From NCBI RefSeq assembly GCF_001592745.1, contig NZ_LUKD01000005.1:372001-436000 (forward strand): a stretch of 64,000 nt of DNA. The letters run 5' to 3'. The translations under genes and the position numbers were made by a program. Origin of the DNA: Bdellovibrio bacteriovorus. Lineage in GTDB: Bacteria > Bdellovibrionota > Bdellovibrionia > Bdellovibrionales > Bdellovibrionaceae. This document shows positions 42,584 to 50,988 of the stretch, in pieces (the stretch's first letter is position 1; each line of letters starts with the position of its first letter). Under the pieces are notes generated by a model. It made no database searches, was not told the origin of the DNA, and saw nothing but the letters and a program-made list of their open reading frames with translations.

Positions 42584-43160
42584 TTTGCTGAACACAAAGT
42601 CACGGATTTTGAGAGCGGGATTTCAAAGTTTTTGGCTGATAAGTGTCCTTCGTTCTACAGGGCGTTGCTCGATGATGATCCTTAATTGCCTGCATTTCTG
42701 ACGCATATGCTTGCCGCCACGGTGGCGGTAGAATTCTGGGTTTTCGATACCTTCAATCAGTTTGTTTAACTTCCTTTAGAAAGTGCAGACTCCCTGCCCA
42801 ACTTCTTGTTTGCTTAACGCAAGTGCTTACTGCCACCGTGGCAGTGAAATTTTGGATTTAATTTTTAGCTTTTTGAGTTGGTGTTCTTCTTGCGTCCACG
42901 GTGGAAGTAAATCTGTGGTGAAATCCTATAGTTTTTTTGAACTTCGGGAATATTTCTTTTGAAGAATAGACTCGATAACTTTGTAGCAAAATTAAACTCT
43001 GCTACTTTCCCTTCAAATTCTTTTGTGCCCTTATTTGATTCAGATTCCGGTCTTTTTTTGTCTTTTGCATTTCCACAGTTGGTTCTGATCTTTGATGATT
43101 CCGTGGGGTTTGTTTTTGAAAATGTATATCTGTGCGGCTTTTTACTAAGGAGCTTTTGAT
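42584..43160. other. Gene-free stretch with three related palindromes
   Basis: About 580 bases without a convincing gene. A 66-codon frame at 42959-43159 has no ribosome binding site and an unlikely composition. The stretch contains three palindromic units, at 42711, 42822 and 42889, each about 35 bases, described separately. The last part should hold the promoter of the GlsB-like gene at 43161. Confidence 0.5.
42711..42905. repeat. Three diverged palindromic repeat units
   Basis: Unit 1 centres on CCGCCACgGTGGCGG (42714-42728), unit 2 on ACTGCCACcGTGGCAGT (42829-42845), unit 3 on TCCACgGTGGA (42895-42905). The flanks also align: gCTT(G/A)C before and a GTxGAATT/GTGAAATT/GTAAATC-like run after. 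The arms change together (CCGCCAC with GTGGCGG; CTGCCAC with GTGGCAG), so pairing or dyad symmetry has been kept. Spacing between centres is about 116 and 63 bases. Confidence 0.7.
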
Positions 43161-43412
43161 ATGGGTATTATTGGCACTATTGTTATCGGATTTATTGTGG
43201 GTTTGATTGCGCGGTTTTTGATGCCTGGTAAGGATAAGATGGGTTTCATCTTAACTACTATTCTGGGGATCATTGGTGCCGTTGTTGGGACCTATATTGG
43301 AAGCGCTCTGGGGTGGTATGAAGTGGGTGAAGAAGCCGGGTTTCTTGCTTCGGTTGTCGGTGCGATGATTGTTTTGCTGATTGCGCGGCTTTTGATGGGA
43401 AGACGAAGCTAA
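43161..43412 (+). CDS. GlsB/YeaQ/YmgE-family small membrane stress protein
   Basis: 83 residues, almost all hydrophobic and glycine-rich, with three membrane segments: GIIGTIVIGFIVGLIARFLMPGK, FILTTILGIIGAVVGTYIGSALGWY and ASVVGAMIVLLIARLLMG. The G-x-x-x-G spacing, RFLMPGKD and the C-terminal RRS match the transglycosylase-associated family, whose members are induced by envelope or acid stress. AAGGAG is about nine bases before the ATG. A bidirectional terminator follows. Confidence 0.88.
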   Translation: MGIIGTIVIGFIVGLIARFLMPGKDKMGFILTTILGIIGAVVGTYIGSALGWYEVGEEAGFLASVVGAMIVLLIARLLMGRRS

Positions 43413-43473
43413 AGTCTTATGTTACAGCAAGCTTAGAGAAATTATCGACACTTCCTATCCCCTCAACCACAAA

Positions 43474-43502
43474 AAAAAGGCACCCTTTCGAGGTGCCTTT
43501 TT
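43474..43502. terminator. Bidirectional terminator between the GlsB-like gene and icmF
   Basis: AAAGGCACC (43476-43484) pairs with GGTGCCTTT (43492-43500), with A/T runs on both sides giving T tracts for both strands. It separates convergent transcripts. Confidence 0.9.
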
Positions 43503-43526
43503 CAACTAAAATGAATTCGTAATCCC

Positions 43527-46500
43527 CTACAGATTTCTTCTGTATTGGCCGCCCACTTCGTACAGAGCTTGAGTCATTTGGTACAAGCTGCAGTGTCTTG
43601 CTGCTGTCATCAACGCTGTGAAGATGTTTCCGCCGTTCAGAACTGTGTCTTTCAAATTCTGCAACTGACGTTCGCCTTCGGTTTGATGGTCCTTTTGGTA
43701 TTTCTGCACATTGCTTAACTGCGCGTTTTTCTCTTCGTAAGAAGCGCGAGCGAGTTCGATCTTTGGTGGCACGTAATCCGCCGCCATCGTTTTTGGATCG
43801 ATGAATGTGTTTACACCAATGATGGGCAAAGTGCCGTCGTGTTTAAGTCTTTCATAATACAACGACTCTTCCTGGATTTTGGAACGTTGGTATTGAGTCT
43901 CCATTGCACCCAAAACGCCGCCGCGTTCGTTGATCTTTTTAAATTCGTTTAAGACCGCTTCTTCAACTAGATCTGTCAATTCTTCGATGAAGTACGAACC
44001 CTGCATTGGGTTTTCATTCTTCGTCATACCGAACTCACGGTTGATGATTAGCTGAATTGCCATGGCACGACGAACAGATTCTTCTGTTGGCGTCGTAATA
44101 GCTTCGTCATACGCATTCGTGTGCAAGCTGTTACAGTTGTCGTAAAGAGCAATCAACGCCTGCAATGTCGTACGAATATCGTTGAAGTCGATTTCTTGCG
44201 CGTGCAAGGAACGACCTGACGTTTGAATGTGGTACTTCAATTTTTGTGAACGATCGTTTCCTTTGTAAAGGTCCCGCATCGCTACCGCCCAAATACGGCG
44301 GGCCACGCGTCCCAAGACTGAATACTCAGGATCTAGACCGTTACTGAAGAAGAAACTTAAGTTCGGAGCAAAGTCATCGACTTTCAATCCACGAGCCAAA
44401 TAGTACTCAACGAATGTGAAACCATTTGAAAGTGTGAACGCCAATTGGGAAATCGGATTCGCACCCGCCTCGGCAATGTGGTAACCCGAAATACTGACTG
44501 AATAGAAATTTCTGACTTTGCTGTTTACAAAGTATTCTTGAATATCACCCATCATCTTCAGAGCGAAGTTGATAGAGAAGATGCAAGTATTCTGCCCCTG
44601 GTCTTCCTTTAAGATATCGGCTTGAACCGTGCCGCGCACTTGTTGCAAAGTCCAGTTGGCAACATCACTCCACTCTTCGGGAGTCAGCTTACGACCTAAC
44701 TCGCTTTCTTTCTTTTCAACCTGTTGATCAATCGCCGTGTTGAAATAAAAAGCCAGAATCATCGGTGCCGGACCGTTGATCGTCATACTCACAGAGGTAT
44801 TTGGATTGATAAGATCAAAGCCTGCATAAAGCTTTTTCATATCCGCCAAAGTACAGATACTAACGCCCGACTCGCCCACTTTTCCGAAGATGTCGGGACG
44901 CTGATCAGGGTCTTGTCCATACAGTGTGACAGAGTCAAAAGCCGTCGAAAGACGATGAGCCGTTTCACCCTTAGTGAGATAATGGAAACGACGGTTTGTT
45001 CTTTCTGGCGTTCCTTCGCCCGCAAACATACGCTTTGGATCTTCATCCGCGCGTTTTAACTGGAACACACCTGCCGTGTAAGGGAATTCACCCGGAACGT
45101 TTTCAAGTTTTAAATATCTAAAGCGATCGCCCCAGTCTTTAAACTTAGGGACAACCACGCGACGGATTTTCGTGCCCGATAATGACTCGCGCACCAAAGG
45201 TTGGCGGATTTCTTTGTCACGGACTTTAAACACCAACTCATCACCGGAATAAGTTTCAATCAACTTTTCATAACCTTGAAGTTGATCAATCTCTTCTTGA
45301 GTGAAGTCTGAAGAAAGTTCTGCTTCGACCTTTTTAACGGTTTCAGGGCTTGTTCCCAAAAGAGGAGCCACTTTCTTAAGGCCACCCAATTGAGAAGCTT
45401 TTTCCGCCAATGTTTCCGTGCGCTTTTTATACTTGTGAACAGTGCCAACGATTTCAGCCAAATAGTTTTGGCGATCGGCTGGGATGATCACGTGTTCTTC
45501 TGCTGAAAGAATATTCGCTTTGAATTTAGGATCCACCTGCCATTTAGCTCCCTGACGAGACTCTAAAAGATCAGCAAGTTGGAAGAATAATTTATTCACG
45601 CCGCCGTCGTTGAATTGTGAAGCCTGAGTCAAGAACACAGGAACTTGCACTTTTTCATCAAAGATCTTGCGAGAGCGTTTGTATTGTTTTGTCACGTCAC
45701 GAAGAGCGTCTAAAGCTCCGCGGCGGTCGGCTTTATTTACCGCAATCAAGTCCGCAAAATCGATCATATCGATCTTTTCAAGCTGCGACTGCGCACCGAA
45801 ATCCGAGGTCATCACGTACATGGACATATCACTGACTTCCGTGATCGCCATATTGCCCTGACCGATCCCCGAAGTTTCCGCGATAACGAAATCAAAATCC
45901 AACTGACGAATGAACTTCAAAATTTCAGGCAAAGAAGACGCGATCTCACGACCTGATCCACGTGAAGCGACGGAACGCATGAACACGTGGTTGCGAGACA
46001 ACGAGTTCATACGAATACGGTCGCCCAACAACGAGCCACCCGTTTTACGCTTCGAAGGGTCTACACAGACCACACCGATTTTTTTATTGGGATAGGCATT
46101 CAAGAATCTTTGCACAAGTTCGTCGATCAAAGAGGACTTACCTGCGCCACCTGTGCCGGTGATACCTAAAACCAAAGGCTCGCCATTTTTCGCTTTGAAG
46201 TTCTGCAAGCCAAAGTTTTCTAGTGAATAGTCTTTGTGACCGTTTTCAATCGCCGTTAAAGCCACGCCCAATTCCACTGAAGGAATGGTGTCGCCCGCAA
46301 AGATATTCTTTTTCGTTTTAAATTCTTTTTGTTTTTCTAAGACATCAAAGTCACAGCCACGAATGACTTGTTCAATCATTCCCTCAAGACCCAATTTACG
46401 ACCATCTTCCGGGTGGAAGATCTGGGCGATACCGTAAGCTTCCAGTTCACGTTTTTCTTCGTGAACGATCACACCGCCACCGCCTCCGTAAATACGCACG

Positions 46501-46769
46501 TAACCTGCGCCCGCTTCGTCTAGAAGATCCTTCATGTACTTGAAGTACTCCATGTGACCGCCCTGGTAAGAGCTGATGCAGACGCCTTGAGCACCTTCTT
46601 GCAAAACGGCTTTCACCACATCACTGACCGAGCGGTTGTGACCTAAGTGAATGACCTCGGCTCCCATATCTTGAAGAATACGGCGCATGATATTGATGCT
46701 GGCGTCATGGCCGTCGAAAAGTGCGGCGGCCGTTACGATACGAATAGGATTCTTAAGTGTATATGCCAT
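43527..46769 (-). CDS. icmF: Fused isobutyryl-CoA mutase IcmF
   Basis: 1080 residues with three modules in IcmF order. The N-terminal B12-binding domain has DGHDASINIMRR at 19-30. A MeaB-like G-protein domain has the P-loop GTGGAGKSS at 205-213, and a C-terminal acyl-CoA mutase TIM barrel runs from about 520. It interconverts isobutyryl- and n-butyryl-CoA with coenzyme B12, and related forms take isovaleryl- or pivalyl-CoA; the fused GTPase edits the cofactor. Substrate preference cannot be read. It lies five bases downstream of the enoyl-CoA hydratase gene, in an operon suited to branched or short-chain acyl-CoA degradation. Confidence 0.95.
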   Translation of the reverse strand: MAYTLKNPIRIVTAAALFDGHDASINIMRRILQDMGAEVIHLGHNRSVSDVVKAVLQEGAQGVCISSYQGGHMEYFKYMKDLLDEAGAGYVRIYGGGGGVIVHEEKRELEAYGIAQIFHPEDGRKLGLEGMIEQVIRGCDFDVLEKQKEFKTKKNIFAGDTIPSVELGVALTAIENGHKDYSLENFGLQNFKAKNGEPLVLGITGTGGAGKSSLIDELVQRFLNAYPNKKIGVVCVDPSKRKTGGSLLGDRIRMNSLSRNHVFMRSVASRGSGREIASSLPEILKFIRQLDFDFVIAETSGIGQGNMAITEVSDMSMYVMTSDFGAQSQLEKIDMIDFADLIAVNKADRRGALDALRDVTKQYKRSRKIFDEKVQVPVFLTQASQFNDGGVNKLFFQLADLLESRQGAKWQVDPKFKANILSAEEHVIIPADRQNYLAEIVGTVHKYKKRTETLAEKASQLGGLKKVAPLLGTSPETVKKVEAELSSDFTQEEIDQLQGYEKLIETYSGDELVFKVRDKEIRQPLVRESLSGTKIRRVVVPKFKDWGDRFRYLKLENVPGEFPYTAGVFQLKRADEDPKRMFAGEGTPERTNRRFHYLTKGETAHRLSTAFDSVTLYGQDPDQRPDIFGKVGESGVSICTLADMKKLYAGFDLINPNTSVSMTINGPAPMILAFYFNTAIDQQVEKKESELGRKLTPEEWSDVANWTLQQVRGTVQADILKEDQGQNTCIFSINFALKMMGDIQEYFVNSKVRNFYSVSISGYHIAEAGANPISQLAFTLSNGFTFVEYYLARGLKVDDFAPNLSFFFSNGLDPEYSVLGRVARRIWAVAMRDLYKGNDRSQKLKYHIQTSGRSLHAQEIDFNDIRTTLQALIALYDNCNSLHTNAYDEAITTPTEESVRRAMAIQLIINREFGMTKNENPMQGSYFIEELTDLVEEAVLNEFKKINERGGVLGAMETQYQRSKIQEESLYYERLKHDGTLPIIGVNTFIDPKTMAADYVPPKIELARASYEEKNAQLSNVQKYQKDHQTEGERQLQNLKDTVLNGGNIFTALMTAARHCSLYQMTQALYEVGGQYRRNL

Positions 46770-46774
46770 TTGGA

Positions 46775-47575
46775 CTATTGACCTTTAAAGTTCGCCTTAC
46801 GTTTTTCGATGAAAGCGGAAGTGCCCTCTTTCACGTCTTCAGAGTCGAAAAGATCTGCAAAGATCTTCGCTTCATTTCTTTGCGCCTCTTCCACATCCAT
46901 ATCCCAAGCTTGGTTGATGGATTTTTTCGCAGAACCCACTGCAATCGGAGCTTTTGCTAAAATAGCTTCCACAGTTTTCATCACAGTGTTCATAAGCTCT
47001 GCTTGCGGAACGACTTTATTCACAAGACCCATTGTGTGCGCTTCTGCCGCAGTGATCATACCGCCTGTGTAAGTTAATTCACGCGCGCGACGTTGACCGA
47101 TAGCGCGAGCCATGCGAACTGTCCCGCCAAATCCTGGGATCAATCCCAGACTCACTTCGGGAAGACCGAACTTTGCATTTTCAGAAGCATAGATAAAATC
47201 ACAACCCAAAGCCAACTCACAGCCGCCGCCCAAAGCAAAACCGTTCACCGCCGCGATGACTGGAATTTTTAGAAGAGTCAGCTCGTGGAAAATACTTTGA
47301 CCACGTTGAGCAAAACTCAACGCTTTTTCTTCATCGAGTTCATGGATTTCTTTGATATCCGCGCCAGCCACGAAAGCCTTTTCGCCACTGCCTGTGATAA
47401 TAAGAGCGCGCGCATCTTCGTAGTGCATTTCACCGATTTGACGAAGAGCTTCGCCCATCTCGTTTAGCACCATAGAGTTCAATGCGTTAAGAGCTTCAGG
47501 ACGGTTCACCGTCATCACCCAAACGCCGTTTGGTTTTTGTTCAACTAAAATTGTCTTGTAAGTAAAACTGCCCAT
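46775..47575 (-). CDS. Enoyl-CoA hydratase (crotonase family)
   Basis: 266 residues. The oxyanion-hole strands are visible at KAFVAGADIKEIHEL and ALGGGCELALGCDFIYA, with the catalytic glutamates in GGGCEL and GLPEVSLGLIPGFGGTVRM. It hydrates trans-2-enoyl-CoA, probably crotonyl-CoA, judged from the neighbouring hydroxybutyryl-CoA dehydrogenase. Same strand and five bases upstream of icmF; the hbd gene ends nine bases before it. Confidence 0.92.
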   Translation of the reverse strand: MGSFTYKTILVEQKPNGVWVMTVNRPEALNALNSMVLNEMGEALRQIGEMHYEDARALIITGSGEKAFVAGADIKEIHELDEEKALSFAQRGQSIFHELTLLKIPVIAAVNGFALGGGCELALGCDFIYASENAKFGLPEVSLGLIPGFGGTVRMARAIGQRRARELTYTGGMITAAEAHTMGLVNKVVPQAELMNTVMKTVEAILAKAPIAVGSAKKSINQAWDMDVEEAQRNEAKIFADLFDSEDVKEGTSAFIEKRKANFKGQ

Positions 47576-47584
47576 TTTTAAAAC

Positions 47585-48445
47585 CTATTTCGCTGAATAG
47601 TCGTAGAAACCACGACCTGTTTTACGTCCCAACCATCCTGCTTCAACATACTTCACGAGCAATGGACATGGACGGTATTTAGAATCTCCCAAACCATCAT
47701 GAAGCACGTTCATGATCGCAAGGCACGTATCAAGACCGATAAAGTCTGCCAAAGTCAAAGGACCCATCGGTTGGTTTGTTCCCAATTTCATCGCGGAATC
47801 GATAGACTCAACAGAAGCAATGCCTTCATGAAGAGTGTAAACCGCTTCGTTAATCATCGGCATCAAGATGCGGTTCACGATAAAGCCTGGCATGTCTTTC
47901 ACAGACTCAACAAAAACCTTATCCATTTTTTCTGCCAAAGCTTTTACTGTCGCGAAAGTCTCATCAGAAGTTTGCAGACCACGAATACCTTCAACAAGTT
48001 TCATCAAAGGAACCGGATTCATAAAGTGCATGCCTGCGACTTGAGTTGGACGCTTCGTCACTGCCGCGATCTTTGTAATAGAGATTGAAGAGGTATTAGA
48101 AACAAGCAAAGCCTCTGGCTTCACGGCTGCGTCTAGGTCTTTAAAGATTTTCAATTTCAAATCGATGTTCTCTGTCGCAGCTTCAATCACGATGTCGCAG
48201 TCTTTAAGAGCGGAAGCTTCTTGAGCGGTTTTAATACGACCCAACAATATCGCTTTGTCCGCTTCGCTCATGCCGCCTTTTTTGATAATGCGGTCACAAG
48301 AACCAGCGATCGTTGCGATCCCTTTTTCCAAAGCAGCGCCGTTGACGTCCATCATGATGACGTTGAAGCCAAAGTTTGCCGCTACTTGTGCGATGCCGTT
48401 ACCCATTTGCCCAGCGCCGACGACGCCGATCGATTTGATATTCAT
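47585..48445 (-). CDS. hbd: 3-hydroxybutyryl-CoA dehydrogenase
   Basis: 286 residues. The NAD motif [20 protein letters not shown] opens the protein, followed by the catalytic His in [53 protein letters not shown] and a terminal [12 protein letters not shown]. It oxidises 3-hydroxybutyryl-CoA to acetoacetyl-CoA. The operon hbd-crotonase-icmF would take butyryl-type intermediates into central metabolism. The acyl-CoA dehydrogenase step is not encoded here. Confidence 0.94.
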   Translation of the reverse strand: MNIKSIGVVGAGQMGNGIAQVAANFGFNVIMMDVNGAALEKGIATIAGSCDRIIKKGGMSEADKAILLGRIKTAQEASALKDCDIVIEAATENIDLKLKIFKDLDAAVKPEALLVSNTSSISITKIAAVTKRPTQVAGMHFMNPVPLMKLVEGIRGLQTSDETFATVKALAEKMDKVFVESVKDMPGFIVNRILMPMINEAVYTLHEGIASVESIDSAMKLGTNQPMGPLTLADFIGLDTCLAIMNVLHDGLGDSKYRPCPLLVKYVEAGWLGRKTGRGFYDYSAK

Positions 48446-48562
48446 TTACCACTCCGCGTTAAAATACTGTTGAAAATCGAACTGTTTACCAGTACTTCAC
48501 TTTGGTCTGGAGGTCAAAAGTTCTGGTCTTGAGCGCAGAGCCTAAAGCCTCAAAATAGAGAG

Positions 48563-49936
48563 ATGCGGTCCGTAGTATCAAAGACATTGGCGTTTCTCTT
48601 TCTTTCCTCGAATTCGTGGGCCGCTCTGGCGACAGATGCTAGCGCCGCTGTCTCTTTTTATCGCAGCAAAAACAGCCTGTTTCCCTCTGGCCAGGTGAGT
48701 CGAAATACTCTGGATAATAAGCTTTTACGAACAGAAACCGAGATCGCTTACCGCACCTCCTGGGACAAAAAAGAATACGTGATGCAAGCATCGCAAATTT
48801 TGCGCGACATTCACGTGTCTCGTTATGCCGACACCAAGACAACAGCGGTTCTTCTGAGTGTCGATCGCAGCGATGCTCCGGCTGTGAAAACTCTTCCAGC
48901 CAAGGCGGCTTTAGAGATCTTGGCGACAGATGATTACTGGGCTCGCGTGAAAGAAAGAGCAAGCAGCACACAAGGCTATTTGCCTTTGCACCTTTTGCAA
49001 GCCCGCCACGACGATGTAGGGGTTTACGTGAACATCATGGACACCTATGTGCGCAAAGAGCCTAGCTCAAACGGACGCGTAATAACGACTCTTCCCCGCC
49101 TGCAAAGAGTGATTCCTTTAGAGATCACAAAGAGCTTTCTGAAAATTCAATACGCGCAAAACATCGGCTACGTCGACGTGACTCACTTTGTATCACGTGC
49201 AGATTACGCAAATCTCGCTTATCACCCCAAGAAAAACTGGATGGCCGCCCTGTATCGCAATAACGATGTACTCATCACCCAAAAAGGCGAAACGGTTCCG
49301 TTGAAAGAAATCTTAGGGTACGTGACAAACAGCCATCGCGGAGTTGTCATCCGTCCCGAGTCTTCGTCTTACGGTCCTCCCCTTCGTGCGCGCGTAGAGA
49401 TTCTTAAACCGGAAGCTCATGTCTGGGGCGTCAGCAAGCTCGATGGTCATGGCGAAGTCTGGTGGAAAAGAAAAAATCTTTTGGTCGAAGAAAAAGGAAC
49501 GCCCTCAGAGACAACAGTTTCCACGGACGTTTTGATGAAAAGAGAAATCTATTCCATAGCCTTTGAAAATAAAAATTCCGTGCGCGGTTTGGTGTCTTCC
49601 GAAGGTGTTTTTCGCACTGAAGACGGTCTGACGTGGACCCTGATTCCTCAGTTTGGAAAACAGACTTACCCGGTCAGCATTCACCCGGATGGCACTTGGT
49701 TTGTGGGATCTTTCAAAAGCACGAATCAGGGAAAAAGTTTTGAGCCTTTCATTCGCTGGGACAACATCGCCGAAGCTATTGAAGCGGCTTATCACCGCAA
49801 TCCGAAAATCTTGCGCCTGACACAAATTGAACCTTTACCCAACTCCAAAGTTCAAATCTATGTCGACACAGGAAGCAGCAAAGTAAAACTTCGCAGCTCT
49901 ATTGGAAATCTCCATTGGGATGTGATTAAAAACTAG
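48563..49936 (+). CDS. Secreted protein with SH3-like and sialidase/BNR-like repeats
   Basis: 457 residues with a signal peptide (SKTLAFLFLSSNSWAALA). Residues about 85-215 contain two SH3-like stretches (KTLPAKAALEILATDDYWARVKE and NIMDTYVRKEPSSNGRVITTLPRLQRVIPLE). The C-terminal part has an Asp-box-like pattern (SSEGVFRTEDGLTWTLIPQF and FVGSFKSTNQGKSFEPFI), suggesting a small beta-propeller-like module. Possibly it binds cell wall; catalytic residues are not evident. It starts 117 bases from the divergent hbd operon and is monocistronic. Confidence 0.75.
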   Translation: MRSVVSKTLAFLFLSSNSWAALATDASAAVSFYRSKNSLFPSGQVSRNTLDNKLLRTETEIAYRTSWDKKEYVMQASQILRDIHVSRYADTKTTAVLLSVDRSDAPAVKTLPAKAALEILATDDYWARVKERASSTQGYLPLHLLQARHDDVGVYVNIMDTYVRKEPSSNGRVITTLPRLQRVIPLEITKSFLKIQYAQNIGYVDVTHFVSRADYANLAYHPKKNWMAALYRNNDVLITQKGETVPLKEILGYVTNSHRGVVIRPESSSYGPPLRARVEILKPEAHVWGVSKLDGHGEVWWKRKNLLVEEKGTPSETTVSTDVLMKREIYSIAFENKNSVRGLVSSEGVFRTEDGLTWTLIPQFGKQTYPVSIHPDGTWFVGSFKSTNQGKSFEPFIRWDNIAEAIEAAYHRNPKILRLTQIEPLPNSKVQIYVDTGSSKVKLRSSIGNLHWDVIKN

Positions 49937-49937
49937 C

Positions 49938-50231
49938 CTACTTCCAGAGCTTTCCCGCGCACATCAGATAAAACATTTTGAAATCCCCGCGCAAGGACCA
50001 CAGAGGATGCGTGAAGGTCGCTGGGCGATTCTTTTCAACAATAAAGTGCCCGACCCAAGCAAAACCATAACCAATCAACGGTAAAAGCCACAGAACGGTC
50101 CAAGTCTTCGTGATGAAGGCATAAATGAACACGGCGTGAACTAAAAAAGTCCCGACGAAATGCAGACGACGATTGCGCGGATCTGAATGTTCGCGCAAAT
50201 AAAAAGGCCAGAATTCTTCGAAGCTTTTCAT
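49938..50231 (-). CDS. Mpo1-like (DUF962) membrane protein
   Basis: 97 residues with two hydrophobic stretches. The conserved histidines of the Mpo1/YGL010w family are visible in FYLREHSDPRNRRLHFVGTFLVH and GFAWVGHFIVEKNRPATFTHPLWSLRGD. Yeast Mpo1 is an Fe(II) dioxygenase that removes one carbon from 2-hydroxy fatty acids; the bacterial members are uncharacterised. It lies 18 bases after plsC, so it may belong to the same lipid-linked operon. Its stop nearly abuts the convergent gene. Confidence 0.88.
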   Translation of the reverse strand: MKSFEEFWPFYLREHSDPRNRRLHFVGTFLVHAVFIYAFITKTWTVLWLLPLIGYGFAWVGHFIVEKNRPATFTHPLWSLRGDFKMFYLMCAGKLWK

Positions 50232-50249
50232 AAAAACCTCGCTGAAAAA

Positions 50250-50987
50250 CTATACTTGAGCCTCAGGGAAATAAGGCTGCATCATGTGACGAACCTTTTC
50301 TTGCAACTGGGGTCGCGACTCTAAAGCATATTGAGTGGCATCCACCGGTGGCAACACATACAAGGTCACCGTGCGCTTCCACACGCCCCAGTTCGGAACA
50401 ATATGGCCTTTAGGAAGAATCGCCGCCGCCCCTTTGACCACAACCGGTACAATCGGAGATTTCGCATTAATGGCAAAGATAAAAGGACCTGACTTGAAAG
50501 ACCCGAGCCTTTCCGTCACTTGCCTTGTTCCTTCGGGCGCCAGAGCAAAACGCTCCCCCGCTTTGATACGAGTTTCAGCCTCTTTATAAACCTTAAAAAC
50601 CTCTTCGCGACGGTCGCGCGCAATCGGCAAAATTCCGGCTCGACGCATAGCCGGGCCAAAAACAGGAATGCGGAAAAGCTCGATCTTCGCACCGAAACGG
50701 AAACTTCCCAAGTATCCATTCATCGCGAAAATATCAAAGAAGCTTGTGTGGTTGAAAACGTAAATAAATCCGCCAGGAGGTTGATTCTCAAGGCCTTTCA
50801 CGATGACTTCAACGCCGAACATGCGGCAAGCACCGCGGGTCCAAATTTCAACAATGCGATCTTCGAGCGGGCGGTTCTTCATTGTCAGATTCACAATGAT
50901 AAGAGCGATCGAACACAACATTGTGTGAATCGGAAAATAAACAAGTGCTAAAATGGAGCGAGGGTATGAAAGTAATTTCCAAAACAT
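50250..50987 (-). CDS. plsC: 1-acyl-sn-glycerol-3-phosphate acyltransferase
   Basis: 245 residues. The catalytic NHTSFFD motif (HX4D) is at about residue 79-85, and the phosphate-binding FALAPEGTRQ block follows at about 150. An N-terminal hydrophobic segment anchors it to the membrane. It makes phosphatidic acid from lysophosphatidate. The ATG lies one base after the stop of the upstream RelA/SpoT-like gene, so the two are translationally coupled. Confidence 0.9.
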   Translation of the reverse strand: MFWKLLSYPRSILALVYFPIHTMLCSIALIIVNLTMKNRPLEDRIVEIWTRGACRMFGVEVIVKGLENQPPGGFIYVFNHTSFFDIFAMNGYLGSFRFGAKIELFRIPVFGPAMRRAGILPIARDRREEVFKVYKEAETRIKAGERFALAPEGTRQVTERLGSFKSGPFIFAINAKSPIVPVVVKGAAAILPKGHIVPNWGVWKRTVTLYVLPPVDATQYALESRPQLQEKVRHMMQPYFPEAQV

Positions 50988-50988
50988 A

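Noticed and set aside
42959-43159. 66-codon frame just before the GlsB-like gene
   Set aside because: No ribosome binding site and unusual composition; promoter region more likely.
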